Source: Brevibacillus centrosporus
GTDB lineage: Bacteria; Bacillota; Bacilli; Brevibacillales; Brevibacillaceae
Reading direction: 5' to 3'
NCBI RefSeq assembly: GCF_003710815.1
Contig: NZ_RHHP01000029.1
Location: 1 to 49,387, forward strand
Length of the DNA stretch: 49,387 nt
Position 1 is the stretch's first letter. The number at the start of each line of letters is the position of its first letter. Positions 1 to 7,056 of the stretch are shown here, piece after piece. The notes beneath the pieces were generated by a model. The model was not told the origin of the DNA. It did no database searches and saw only the letters and a list, made by a program, of their open reading frames with translations. The translations under genes and the position numbers were made by a program.

Positions 1-17
1 TATAAATTCTTACTGTA

Positions 18-46
18 TAAAAATAGGCCCATACAAGATGGACCTA
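18..46 (-). terminator. Rho-independent terminator of the haemoglobin gene
   Basis: On the minus strand a 9-bp stem (TAGGTCCAT pairing with ATGGGCCTA, one G-U pair) with a 5-nt loop is followed by a T-rich run. It lies just past the stop codon of the truncated haemoglobin gene. Confidence 0.8.
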
Positions 47-57
47 CCCCGAACACT

Positions 58-414
58 TTACTTGTACAAAATATCGTCTCGTAGTGCGCCAACTTTTGCT
101 AAAGCATCATCGATATCTCCCGCTCCGACTCCGAAATGCTCAAGCGCTGCCTGCAAATGGTTTACGATCGCATCAAAATGCTCCGGCTGCAGGTTCATCC
201 CTGCATGGACCTTTGCCATTGACTGACCGGTATACTGATTGGGACCGCCTAACGCGTAGCTTATGAACTTAGTTTGGTGCCTCCGCTGCTTTTCCATATC
301 GGTGTCCTTGAAAAAATGGTTCACGGTTTCATCTGCCAATATCAGATCGTAAAAGTAATCAACGACCTTGGCAATCGTTTCTTCACCGCCATATTTGTCA
401 TAAAAAGTTGCCAT
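58..414 (-). CDS. glbN: Truncated (2/2) haemoglobin, group 1
   Basis: 118-residue haem protein of the truncated haemoglobin family. Such proteins bind oxygen or NO in the cytoplasm and are usually linked to NO detoxification or oxygen handling. The N-terminus (YDKYGGEETIAKVVDYFYD) and the segment GGPNQYTGQSMAKVHAGMN are typical; the His in KVHAGMN is the predicted proximal haem ligand. The length matches the family. The ATG is preceded by GGAGGGAAACG. The gene stands alone, diverging from the regulator at 685, and ends in its own terminator. No sensor or partner domain is present. The family call is firm; the physiological ligand cannot be told from sequence. Confidence 0.95.
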   Translation of the reverse strand: MATFYDKYGGEETIAKVVDYFYDLILADETVNHFFKDTDMEKQRRHQTKFISYALGGPNQYTGQSMAKVHAGMNLQPEHFDAIVNHLQAALEHFGVGAGDIDDALAKVGALRDDILYK

Positions 415-567
415 CGTTTCCCTCCAGCATGTAGAAGTTTCCTTTTAGCTATTCCCTGATCTAGGAATCCCCATTACATGTTTTAGGCTGGCAGCACAAG
501 TGGGAGTGAATCAGTTCCTCTTTGTCATGAGCGCCACGATATCAAACCTCCGTGTCGAGCAAGAGCA

Positions 568-616
568 CGGTCGGGTTGATTCTCTCTTACCCAACCGTTC
601 GAAGTATTGGTATAAT
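568..616 (+). promoter_or_regulatory. Promoter and overlapping inverted repeat of the GbsR-like regulator
   Basis: An extended -10 (TGGTATAAT, -10 hexamer at 611-616) follows a weak -35 (TTACCC, 587-592). An inverted repeat with 9-nt arms, CGGTCGGGT at 568-576 and ACCCAACCG at 589-597 (one mismatch), covers the -35. It has no T-run, so it reads as an operator, perhaps for autoregulation. The promoter is seen; the operator role is inferred. Confidence 0.5.
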
Positions 617-684
617 AAATTACTGAAAACTATCCGAGCTGCTCGAAAAACGTCTGTACGTTTTTCCCAAAGGGAGTAATTGTA

Positions 685-1149
685 TTGAATGATAAGTTAT
701 CTCCAGAGCTTTTGACTTATATTGAAGAAATCGGGCTCCACCATGAGAGCCAAGGTATTTCCCGAATTGCAGGACGGATACTCGGCCTGTTGATGGTGAC
801 AGAAGGCGCTCTTTCCGCCGAACAGATCGCATCCTCCCTGCAAGTAAGCCTTGGCAGCGTTTCTACCAACATCCGCTTATTGCTGCAAACCGGACATGTG
901 GAAAAAAAGAGTGTGACGGGAGACCGTGTCACCTACTATATATTTTCTCCCAATGCCTTGGAAAAGGAGGTTCTCTCTACCCTGAAGCGAGCTGCATCTC
1001 TGCAGACCATCCTGGAAAAGGGGGCACAAATCGAGAGCGTGAAAGAAAGCGGGATCTTGTCAAAGCGCTTTGAGTCCATGAAAGAGAGGGCCGTGCATTT
1101 GGAGGGATATCTGGAAAAATTGCTTGCTCAATGGCGTTCGCAATCCTGA
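685..1149 (+). CDS. GbsR/MarR-type winged-helix transcriptional regulator
   Basis: 154-residue DNA-binding protein. Residues about 25-95 form a winged helix (ISRIAGRILGLLMVTEGAL, then AEQIASSLQVSLGSVSTNIR), the pattern of GbsR/MarR-like repressors. The C-terminal third is helical and likely dimerises. The start is TTG, chosen because AGGGAG lies 8 nt upstream and no ATG fits the frame. It is a lone gene diverging from glbN; the inverted repeat at its promoter suggests autorepression. GbsR itself controls glycine-betaine synthesis, but no such genes are nearby, so the target is unknown. Confidence 0.85.
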   Translation: MNDKLSPELLTYIEEIGLHHESQGISRIAGRILGLLMVTEGALSAEQIASSLQVSLGSVSTNIRLLLQTGHVEKKSVTGDRVTYYIFSPNALEKEVLSTLKRAASLQTILEKGAQIESVKESGILSKRFESMKERAVHLEGYLEKLLAQWRSQS

Positions 1150-1241
1150 CTGCTGAAGTGCGCTGCTCCATCATGCTGGTATAAAAAGAGGCAATCCCTC
1201 CGCCAATTTTCTATGGCTTTTCGGACAGCCCCTCCACTTCT

Positions 1242-1478
1242 TTAACGGATAGAAAACCTGTTCAATTTTGCCTCAGTACCAATCATGACTGTGTTAAGCT
1301 CATTCCCTCGGCTATCTTGTCCCCGTCTGAAATAGAGACTACGTAAAAAATTCTTGCTGTTCACGCGAGCAATCACCTGACTACGAGTTCTCGGCATATT
1401 GCAGCATTGCGCCAAGCCACTAATCCAATCCGCGATTTCTTGATGGGGAAGTAACTCTTTGACAATCAGCGTATCCAC
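1242..1478 (-). pseudogene. Unrecognised 78-codon reading frame, possibly a gene or transposase remnant
   Basis: I do not recognise this product. The frame has an ATG but no convincing ribosome site. The DNA upstream on the same strand (1479-1742) continues with short open stretches broken by stop codons, as expected of a decayed longer gene. Just past its stop the minus strand reads GGGGCTGTCCGAAAAG (1216-1231), which resembles the terminal repeats of several insertion-sequence families, but no partner repeat was found. It may equally be non-coding. Confidence 0.25.
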
Positions 1479-1742
1479 GATGTTGACTAACCGCTACCAT
1501 TGTTAAGCATGCCAGAAATAGCGACAAGAACCTATTTGCGCGTCCATCTTGCCTTCTTGAAATAGATGGAATTGCTGTCGTTGAAGATACGGACTGAACG
1601 TAGACACTTAGTAACTACATTGCGCTTACCTGCCCGTTCCTTCAAAGAAAAAGGCCACTGATCGTTATGACCGGTTGCCGTCTGTCTTTATTCTCCATAA
1701 GTGTAAAAGAGGTAACGTCGCAACTGTTCGTTTGATTCCGTA
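1479..1742. other. Intergenic stretch, probably degenerate coding DNA
   Basis: No intact gene, RNA gene or clear promoter was found. On the minus strand, short open segments with a protein-like composition (for example FNDSNSIYFKKARWTRK followed by a stop) suggest old coding DNA. The family could not be identified. Confidence 0.3.
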
Positions 1743-2349
1743 TCACTTTCTAAAGAGGTATAGGCCGAAACCTAATGTATCTCTTCCCCATTCCAGATAC
1801 GTATTTCTCCAACTCCTAATTCTTGTGAGCATCGCGTCAACGTCGGGATCATCCGGGTTTTCATAACAGTACTCTTCAATAGAGCTCGCATAAAGGCCTT
1901 CGTAAGCATCCCAATCATCCTCACTTGCTACAGCCGAGAAGAGTGGGGTTAGCCCCATCTGTTCACCCAGCTTTACATTTCCGTGATGAGTCGTCGGCAT
2001 GTGTAGACCCAATGCATATACCCAAACGAAACGCTGAAGTGGAATATTGATCGATAACTTGCTTTGCATCTTCATTGACAAATTGGATGCGCTCCAAAGA
2101 AATTCTCCCGTTGGCACGATTACGCGCCGATTCGATCGAACCTTCATACAGCTCAATAGCAGTGGCTGAAATGTTATATTTTTCCATATAACGAATAAGC
2201 AATTCACTTGTTCCAGCTCCAATGTCAATCGCTTTATCATTGGGATTCAGCTTTGTGTGATTCATAAACATATTGATCTTGCTTTCACTGATCGGATTGC
2301 TAAATGCATGGCTCCTGTGGGCTATCGCCGAGAATTTTTTTCTGTCCAT
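1743..2349 (-). pseudogene. Class I SAM-dependent methyltransferase, internally deleted and frameshifted
   Basis: The N-terminal half (ATG at 2349 after AAAGGGG) encodes a methyltransferase with SAM motif I IDIGAGTSELLI and continues to GICIGSTHA. The C-terminal half is in another frame, from about TTHHGNVKLGEQMGLTPLF to the conserved ending WGRDTLGFGLYLFRK. In intact relatives about 40-60 residues normally separate these parts; here they abut at about 1990-2003. The gene therefore carries an internal deletion that also shifts the frame. The remaining motif order is otherwise good, so the loss looks recent. The substrate is unknown. It stands alone. Confidence 0.85.
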
Positions 2350-2561
2350 TGTTTTCCCCTTTGCTTGAATCAAGTTTATATGAGTGATAGTCCTTTAAGC
2401 GATCGGTACAGAAAATCATAATCCCAGCCCCTTTTATGAATGTTAGATTCGATTTTACACTACATATTCAGTATAAGAATAGTCGGTTGAACAAGCCGCA
2501 TTTTCTTAGCACTCCTGATCGTCCCGAAAAAGAATCAGCAAAAAAAAAATCGGCGAACGTC

Positions 2562-2597
2562 AAAAAAAGGGGGACACCACGTCTGGTGTTAACCCCC
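2562..2597 (-). terminator. Rho-independent terminator of the nitroreductase gene
   Basis: The minus strand has a GC-rich stem (GGGGGTTAACACCA pairing with TGGTGTCCCCC) followed by seven T residues, directly downstream of the nitroreductase stop codon. Confidence 0.85.
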
Positions 2598-2613
2598 TCC
2601 TTTCTTCTATCAA

Positions 2614-3171
2614 CTACAGCCACGTCGTCTTGCTTGCAGCCTCTGCGCGAGCCGTAGTAGGAACGTCCGCTTCTGGATACCCGATGAATAGAGTCCCGAC
2701 AACCTTTTGATTTTCCGGTGATCCTAGGAACGTCATCAATCGTTCGTCTCGTACCAGTCCCACGCCTCTCGTGCGCCAGACCATGCCCAGCCCAAGTTCT
2801 TTAGCTGCCAGCCACATCGAGTGAATCGCGCAGCAGACAGCGTATTCGTTATCTTCTGACGACGCTTCATCACCGGGAATGATATCCGCTGTCGCCACTA
2901 TGACCAGTGGCGTTTTTTCCAATACTGCCAGCGATTCCGCGACGAGATGAGGCTTGGTTGGGAAGCGCTCCAGCAAAAATTGTTTGGCGATTGCCTCGAA
3001 TCGCTCCTTCGCCTCTCCTCTGATCACATAAAAATGCCATGGCTGGCGCAGTCGATCATTCGGCGCGAGCACAGCACACTCCAGCAGCGCCTCGATCTTT
3101 TCGGTCTCTACCTCTTTTGGCAAATAATTTCGCACAGCTCTTCTCTCTTGCAAGGCTTGACGAACGAACAT
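2614..3171 (-). CDS. Nitroreductase-family FMN oxidoreductase
   Basis: 185-residue protein of the NAD(P)H:FMN nitroreductase fold (YdjA/YfkO-like group), a cytosolic flavoenzyme acting on nitro-aromatics or quinone-like compounds. The N-terminal FMN phosphate-binding pattern RRAVRNYLPKEV (about 10-21), LAPNDRLRQPWHFYVI (about 36-51) and the C-terminal GTLFIGYPEADVP are characteristic. The length is normal for the single-domain type. ATG follows GAGGAA. It is flanked by its own terminator. The natural substrate cannot be inferred. Confidence 0.9.
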   Translation of the reverse strand: MFVRQALQERRAVRNYLPKEVETEKIEALLECAVLAPNDRLRQPWHFYVIRGEAKERFEAIAKQFLLERFPTKPHLVAESLAVLEKTPLVIVATADIIPGDEASSEDNEYAVCCAIHSMWLAAKELGLGMVWRTRGVGLVRDERLMTFLGSPENQKVVGTLFIGYPEADVPTTARAEAASKTTWL

Positions 3172-3291
3172 GACGCGGTTCCTCCTCTACTACCTATCAG
3201 GACAAATTTTACCATCATTATATCTAAGATACCTACCCGCCGTATAGAAAGAAACACCAACTTCCCTATGCAGCCGCTCCCATGGCCTCGG

Positions 3292-3540
3292 CTAATTCCC
3301 ATGTATCGCCATTTGTGCTTTATACTCGTCTGCTTTGGTTACATAAATATCGTACTGCGTAAAATCTCTAGTGGAGAAGGAAAACGAGCCTGTGTGATGC
3401 CGGGGGTCCTGATGAGTTCGTGTCCGAAACGAGACGCCAGCCGCCTCCAGCCTGTAAATCACCCGAAAGTAATCCTGGCTGCCAAAAGCTGTGTAAATCA
3501 AGCTCTTGTGCCGGGAAAACAAAAACTGGAATAGACTCAC
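3292..3540 (-). CDS. Small uncharacterised protein, DUF2007-like
   Basis: 82-residue protein starting at GTG, with GGGAGG 8 nt upstream. The pattern YTAFGSQDYFRVIYRLEAAG followed by a short beta-rich C-terminus (YDIYVTKADEYKAQMAIHG) resembles DUF2007-type putative signal-transducing proteins, which are compact ferredoxin-like folds of unknown role. It stands alone between the nitroreductase and the PIG-L gene. Real coding status is supported by the ribosome site and protein-like composition; function is unknown. Confidence 0.65.
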   Translation of the reverse strand: MSLFQFLFSRHKSLIYTAFGSQDYFRVIYRLEAAGVSFRTRTHQDPRHHTGSFSFSTRDFTQYDIYVTKADEYKAQMAIHGN

Positions 3541-3605
3541 TGTGCATTCCTCCCTTCCCTCTTATGGATATACGGGGGTGGGGAAAATTGGTTTCTAACA
3601 TAGAA

Positions 3606-3641
3606 TAAAAAAAGGATTAACCAGCACTACGCTGACCAACC
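3606..3641 (-). terminator. Terminator at the end of the deacetylase/lyase operon
   Basis: On the minus strand an 11-bp stem with several G-U pairs (GGTTGGTCAGC with GCTGGTTAATC, loop GTAGT) is followed by CTTTTTTTATTC. It closes the operon that ends with the PIG-L gene at 3673. Confidence 0.75.
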
Positions 3642-3672
3642 CTTGTGCTATTTTTGCCGTTGAACTCGCCAC

Positions 3673-4410
3673 TCACAGCTCGATCACCGGAATCTCGGTT
3701 TCTGACGGTAAAGGCTCTACCCTTTTTCCTCCTGAACGAATCAGTGTGTAGTATTCATAGCAGCCTATCACGCCAAAGTCGCCGTCAATCACACCCGGGT
3801 AGGCCCGATTCACCGAGTAGCTCTGACTTTGATGGGCGCGCAAGGCTTCGCCCTTTTGCAAACGGTAGGAGGTAATATCGACTTTTCCCGTAATGGGCAC
3901 GGCCGGCTGTGGCCCCCGATCCGGGCAATGATCGTAGTAGTGGGGAATGGAAACGTAGTACAGATCCGGATATTCTTTGGCTGACAGCACCTCCTCAGCA
4001 AGTTCTACTGCCCTTGTTGTCGCCTTGCACGTCACAATGTGATCGGGATGACCTGTCACACCATCTGGCGGAAAGGTCACCACGACATCCGGCTTCCATT
4101 CCACAATCGTCTCGCGTATTCGCCCGACCAGCTCATCGAAATTCGTCTGCACCAACGAGCCATCTGGATAGCGGAACAGATCCAAGCGGTCAATCCCCAA
4201 AACCTCGGCAGCTCTCTCCAGCTCCTGTTCACGATGGCGTGCCAATTTCTCGCCACAATCGATTTCAAACGGCCCCGTCCGCCCTTTGCAGCCGGAAGTG
4301 ACGCAGACTAAACACGTCATTTGACTGGCATCCCGGCACTTTGCCAAGGTACCACCGCAGGCAAACGATTCATCGTCAGGGTGAGGAAACACTACCATTA
4401 CTTTTTTCAT
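3673..4410 (-). CDS. Cytosolic PIG-L (LmbE/BshB-type) N-deacetylase
   Basis: 245-residue Zn-dependent deacetylase of the PIG-L/LmbE family, whose known members remove the N-acetyl group from GlcNAc conjugates (GlcNAc-phosphatidylinositol, GlcNAc-inositol, GlcNAc-malate in bacillithiol synthesis). Metal and catalytic motifs are intact: HPDDE at about 10-14 and GHPDH at about 120-124. There is no signal peptide, so it acts in the cytoplasm. ATG at 4410 was chosen over the upstream GTG because AGAGG lies too close to the latter. It is the last gene of the operon, 17 bp after the kinase. It could be a BshB paralogue, but its context with a kinase, lyase and importer points to catabolism of a GlcNAc conjugate. 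Confidence 0.9.
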   Translation of the reverse strand: MKKVMVVFPHPDDESFACGGTLAKCRDASQMTCLVCVTSGCKGRTGPFEIDCGEKLARHREQELERAAEVLGIDRLDLFRYPDGSLVQTNFDELVGRIRETIVEWKPDVVVTFPPDGVTGHPDHIVTCKATTRAVELAEEVLSAKEYPDLYYVSIPHYYDHCPDRGPQPAVPITGKVDITSYRLQKGEALRAHQSQSYSVNRAYPGVIDGDFGVIGCYEYYTLIRSGGKRVEPLPSETEIPVIEL

Positions 4411-4427
4411 CTCAACTGGCACCTCTT

Positions 4428-5420
4428 TTACTGTTCAGATTGGCCGTCCAAATACGCCAATCCTTTTGCAATGACCCCGTAAATCGGGTCGTTCTGTGCA
4501 TTCTCGATCACGGCCGACGACGCGTAGCGGTTGACTCGATCTATGACAATTTCTCTGACCCGATCGTCATTTTGCAAAACGCCGCCCTGCAGAATCAGCT
4601 GAAACGGTTTGTCCTTCATGTGCAAGGCTTCTATGACGGCACGAACGGCAAGGAACAACTCCTCCCCTGCGTCCTGCAAGATTTCCAAGGCTACAGGATC
4701 TCCTTGATCGGCAGCCTGACTGACCAAGACGGACAGCTCGCCCACCTTGTCCACGGAATAGAATGAGCCGTACGTCCAGTTAAAAAGCTCATCCACGCGA
4801 GACAGCCCGATGAAGGGCAGCAGCAAATCTTTCAAAAGAGTGGGGGCTCCCCTGCCATCTGCCGCTTTTAGCACAGCGACAATCGCCCGCTTACCAATCC
4901 AGTAGCCGCTTCCTTCATCCCCGACGCGATGACCCCAGCCCCCTGCCCGTGACGTCTCCTGTGCATCGTTTACCCCAAAAGCGATGGAGCCGGTACCTGC
5001 GATCACCAGGATGCCTGGCTTGCCGCCAGTCGCACCGAGCAAAGCCGCGAAGCCATCGTTTTCGACGATTAAATGACGGACGTGCACGTGCAGCTGCTGC
5101 AATACGCGCTGAACCATCCCCGTTATCACCTGGCGATCATGTTCGGTATCAAGGCCAGCGATCCCGAAGACAGCGCACTCAACCTCCCACTCTGCCGAGG
5201 GCGTGCTTGGCACGTTTGGATAGTGAGTTAAAGCCTCCCCCAGAGCCTGGGAGATCGCCTGCATCAGCTCTCGCGCGGCTGCCTCCTCCCCACTTCCCTG
5301 GTAATTGCATGAGCCGGATCGTCCGGAGCCGACTTCCTGCCCGGATCGTTCCACCAGCACGGCCAAGCACTTGGTGCCCCCTCCGTCTACTGCCAAAAGG
5401 GGAATCCGTACAGCTACCAT
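4428..5420 (-). CDS. N-acetylglucosamine kinase-like protein (BadF/BadG/BcrA/BcrD ATPase family)
   Basis: 330-residue sugar kinase of the ASKHA fold. The phosphate-1 loop VDGGGTK lies at about 11-17, with AGTGSIAFG near the middle (phosphate 2), GGWGHRVGDEGSGYWIG (diagnostic of eukaryote-type GlcNAc kinases) and LQGGVLQND near the C-terminus (adenosine region). The family phosphorylates GlcNAc or related amino sugars with ATP at O6. The ATG overlaps the lyase stop codon (TGATG), so the two are translationally coupled. It would feed GlcNAc-6-phosphate or a related product to the amino-sugar pathway; nagB is elsewhere in the window (21567). Substrate is inferred from family and neighbours. Confidence 0.85.
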   Translation of the reverse strand: MVAVRIPLLAVDGGGTKCLAVLVERSGQEVGSGRSGSCNYQGSGEEAAARELMQAISQALGEALTHYPNVPSTPSAEWEVECAVFGIAGLDTEHDRQVITGMVQRVLQQLHVHVRHLIVENDGFAALLGATGGKPGILVIAGTGSIAFGVNDAQETSRAGGWGHRVGDEGSGYWIGKRAIVAVLKAADGRGAPTLLKDLLLPFIGLSRVDELFNWTYGSFYSVDKVGELSVLVSQAADQGDPVALEILQDAGEELFLAVRAVIEALHMKDKPFQLILQGGVLQNDDRVREIVIDRVNRYASSAVIENAQNDPIYGVIAKGLAYLDGQSEQ

Positions 5421-6928
5421 CACCCCACACTCCAATCAGCGATGATCTGATCCAGCCGCTTCCACGTTTGTTCTCTCTCCTGTTTCTCCTGCGAAAGCCA
5501 AGACGCTTCTGCCCGCAAGGAAGCTGTGCGCTCCTGAATCATCCGCTTGATTTCATCGGCATTCGGTCCTCCCGGAAGCTTACGGATGCGGACAAAATGA
5601 ACCGGATCCAAGGCGAGACGAAGCTCTTCTGCCGTGATAGCCAGCTCTTTGCCGATCACGTCCAAAGCCGCACGATTGACCAGCTCCAGACTGATCTGAT
5701 CCGCTTTAAGCCCGGCTGCCATCGCTTCTTTTACCACTTTGCTGACGATGTGGTGGGAGTTTCTGAACGAGAGATGATCCGTGCGCACAAGAGTATCTGC
5801 CAGCTCCGTCACGGTCGCAAAGCTGCCTTTTGCCCGTTCCAGCAGACCTGCTTTGTTTACTTCCATCGTTCCTACCACGCAAGCCATCAGTCGATACATC
5901 TGCTCTAGCACCGACATGCTCTTCCAGACATACGGCTGCATGTCATCCTCTGTGTCCACGATGTCACCGAATGGCGTGTTGTGCATCATGGTCAGCACCG
6001 TTTGGGCATTTCCCGCGCTGCTGGACAGTAAGGAGCGCATGTGCTCAAAGGACACCGGGTTGCGTTTTTGCGGCATAATCGAGCTGATCTGCACGTAGGG
6101 GCTCGCTACCTTTAAGCCCGAAAACTCCTGCGTGCACCATAGCAGCATATCCTGAACCGTACGTCCCAAATTAATCGCTGCCAGCTGAATCGCCGTGGCA
6201 GCCTCCCCCAGGTAATCGGCTCCGCAAACGGCGTCGTACGAGTTTTCTACCAGCTCATCAAAGCCGAGCAGCTCCTTCATCCTCTCCCGGCTGATTGCAA
6301 ATCCCGAAGTGGTCAAAGCCGCCGCTCCCATCGGACTGCGATTGCACGTCCGATAAGCGTTCAACAGCCGCTTGATATCGCGACTGAGCAAATCGACTGC
6401 TGCCATAATGTAATGGGCCATGGTTGTGGGCTGTGCCTGCTGCGTATGGGTATAGCCGATCATCACGGTCTCCGCATGCTCTTGTGCAAAAAGGAGCAAA
6501 TGCTCTTTCAGATAGAGGGCAGATTCCAAGGTTACCAGCAGCTTTTCCCGCAGCACCATGCGATATATGGCGATTCCCATGTCGTTACGGCTTCGCGCCA
6601 GATGCAGATTGCCCGCCACGTCCGGGGCCAACTCCAAGAGACGGCTCTCTACCTGAAAGAACAAATCTTCAAACTGCCCGGTGTACGCGGAGTGGCGGAG
6701 CTCTTCCATCTCGATGCCGACCAGAGCTTGGGCAATCGCCTTCGCTTCCGTATCCGTCAAAAGCTCCTGTTCGCGCAGCATAACCAGATGCGCCTTGTTG
6801 ATGGTCATCATCGGCTGCAGGAGATGGTTTTTGGCTTCATGAAAGGCAGGTGCAAGAACTACCTCCACATAGGTCTTTCCTGGGAAGCTTTCTCCCTCCT
6901 GCTGAAAAATACGCTCTCTATAATTCAT
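5420..6928 (-). CDS. Argininosuccinate lyase-like enzyme (fumarase/aspartase superfamily)
   Basis: 502-residue member of the superfamily that removes fumarate by beta-elimination. The catalytic landmarks are present: THTQQAQP around residues 160-167 (general acid region) and the mobile loop SSIMPQKRNP at about 282-291 carrying the catalytic serine. In the first conserved block, ARSRNDMGIAIYRM (from about 111), the residues after RSRND differ from the DQVATD pattern of true ArgH, and the loop reads KRNPV rather than KKNPD, so the substrate is probably not argininosuccinate. ATG at 6928 has GGAGA close upstream. No argG or other arginine genes are nearby; it lies between deacetylase and amino-sugar kinase genes. 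I infer cleavage of a malate- or aspartate-linked compound. Confidence 0.75.
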   Translation of the reverse strand: MNYRERIFQQEGESFPGKTYVEVVLAPAFHEAKNHLLQPMMTINKAHLVMLREQELLTDTEAKAIAQALVGIEMEELRHSAYTGQFEDLFFQVESRLLELAPDVAGNLHLARSRNDMGIAIYRMVLREKLLVTLESALYLKEHLLLFAQEHAETVMIGYTHTQQAQPTTMAHYIMAAVDLLSRDIKRLLNAYRTCNRSPMGAAALTTSGFAISRERMKELLGFDELVENSYDAVCGADYLGEAATAIQLAAINLGRTVQDMLLWCTQEFSGLKVASPYVQISSIMPQKRNPVSFEHMRSLLSSSAGNAQTVLTMMHNTPFGDIVDTEDDMQPYVWKSMSVLEQMYRLMACVVGTMEVNKAGLLERAKGSFATVTELADTLVRTDHLSFRNSHHIVSKVVKEAMAAGLKADQISLELVNRAALDVIGKELAITAEELRLALDPVHFVRIRKLPGGPNADEIKRMIQERTASLRAEASWLSQEKQEREQTWKRLDQIIADWSVG

Positions 6929-7008
6929 TTGACTTGCATCTCCTTCCCTGCTGTATCGGCTGGCTACTACGATTATTACAAAGATTCTCGCATCGATCCG
7001 GGAAGGAA

Positions 7009-7031
7009 AAGAGGCAGGCATTCTGCCTCTT
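7009..7031 (-). terminator. Stem-loop between secreted deacetylase and lyase genes
   Basis: A perfect 9-bp inverted repeat (AAGAGGCAG and CTGCCTCTT, 5-nt loop) lies downstream of the secreted deacetylase. On the minus strand it is followed only by TTCC, so it is likely a leaky terminator or mRNA 3'-end stabiliser that lowers expression of the lyase-kinase-deacetylase part. Confidence 0.55.
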
Positions 7032-7056
7032 CCCTTTGGCGGATCAAACTTGATTG

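Noticed and set aside
1216..1478. Complete insertion sequence
   Set aside because: Only one repeat-like end (GGGGCTGTCCGAAAAG on the minus strand) and no intact transposase, partner repeat or target duplication were found.
5420..6928. Genuine arginine biosynthesis gene argH
   Set aside because: Substrate-binding motifs differ from ArgH and no arginine genes are nearby; kept as lyase-like.
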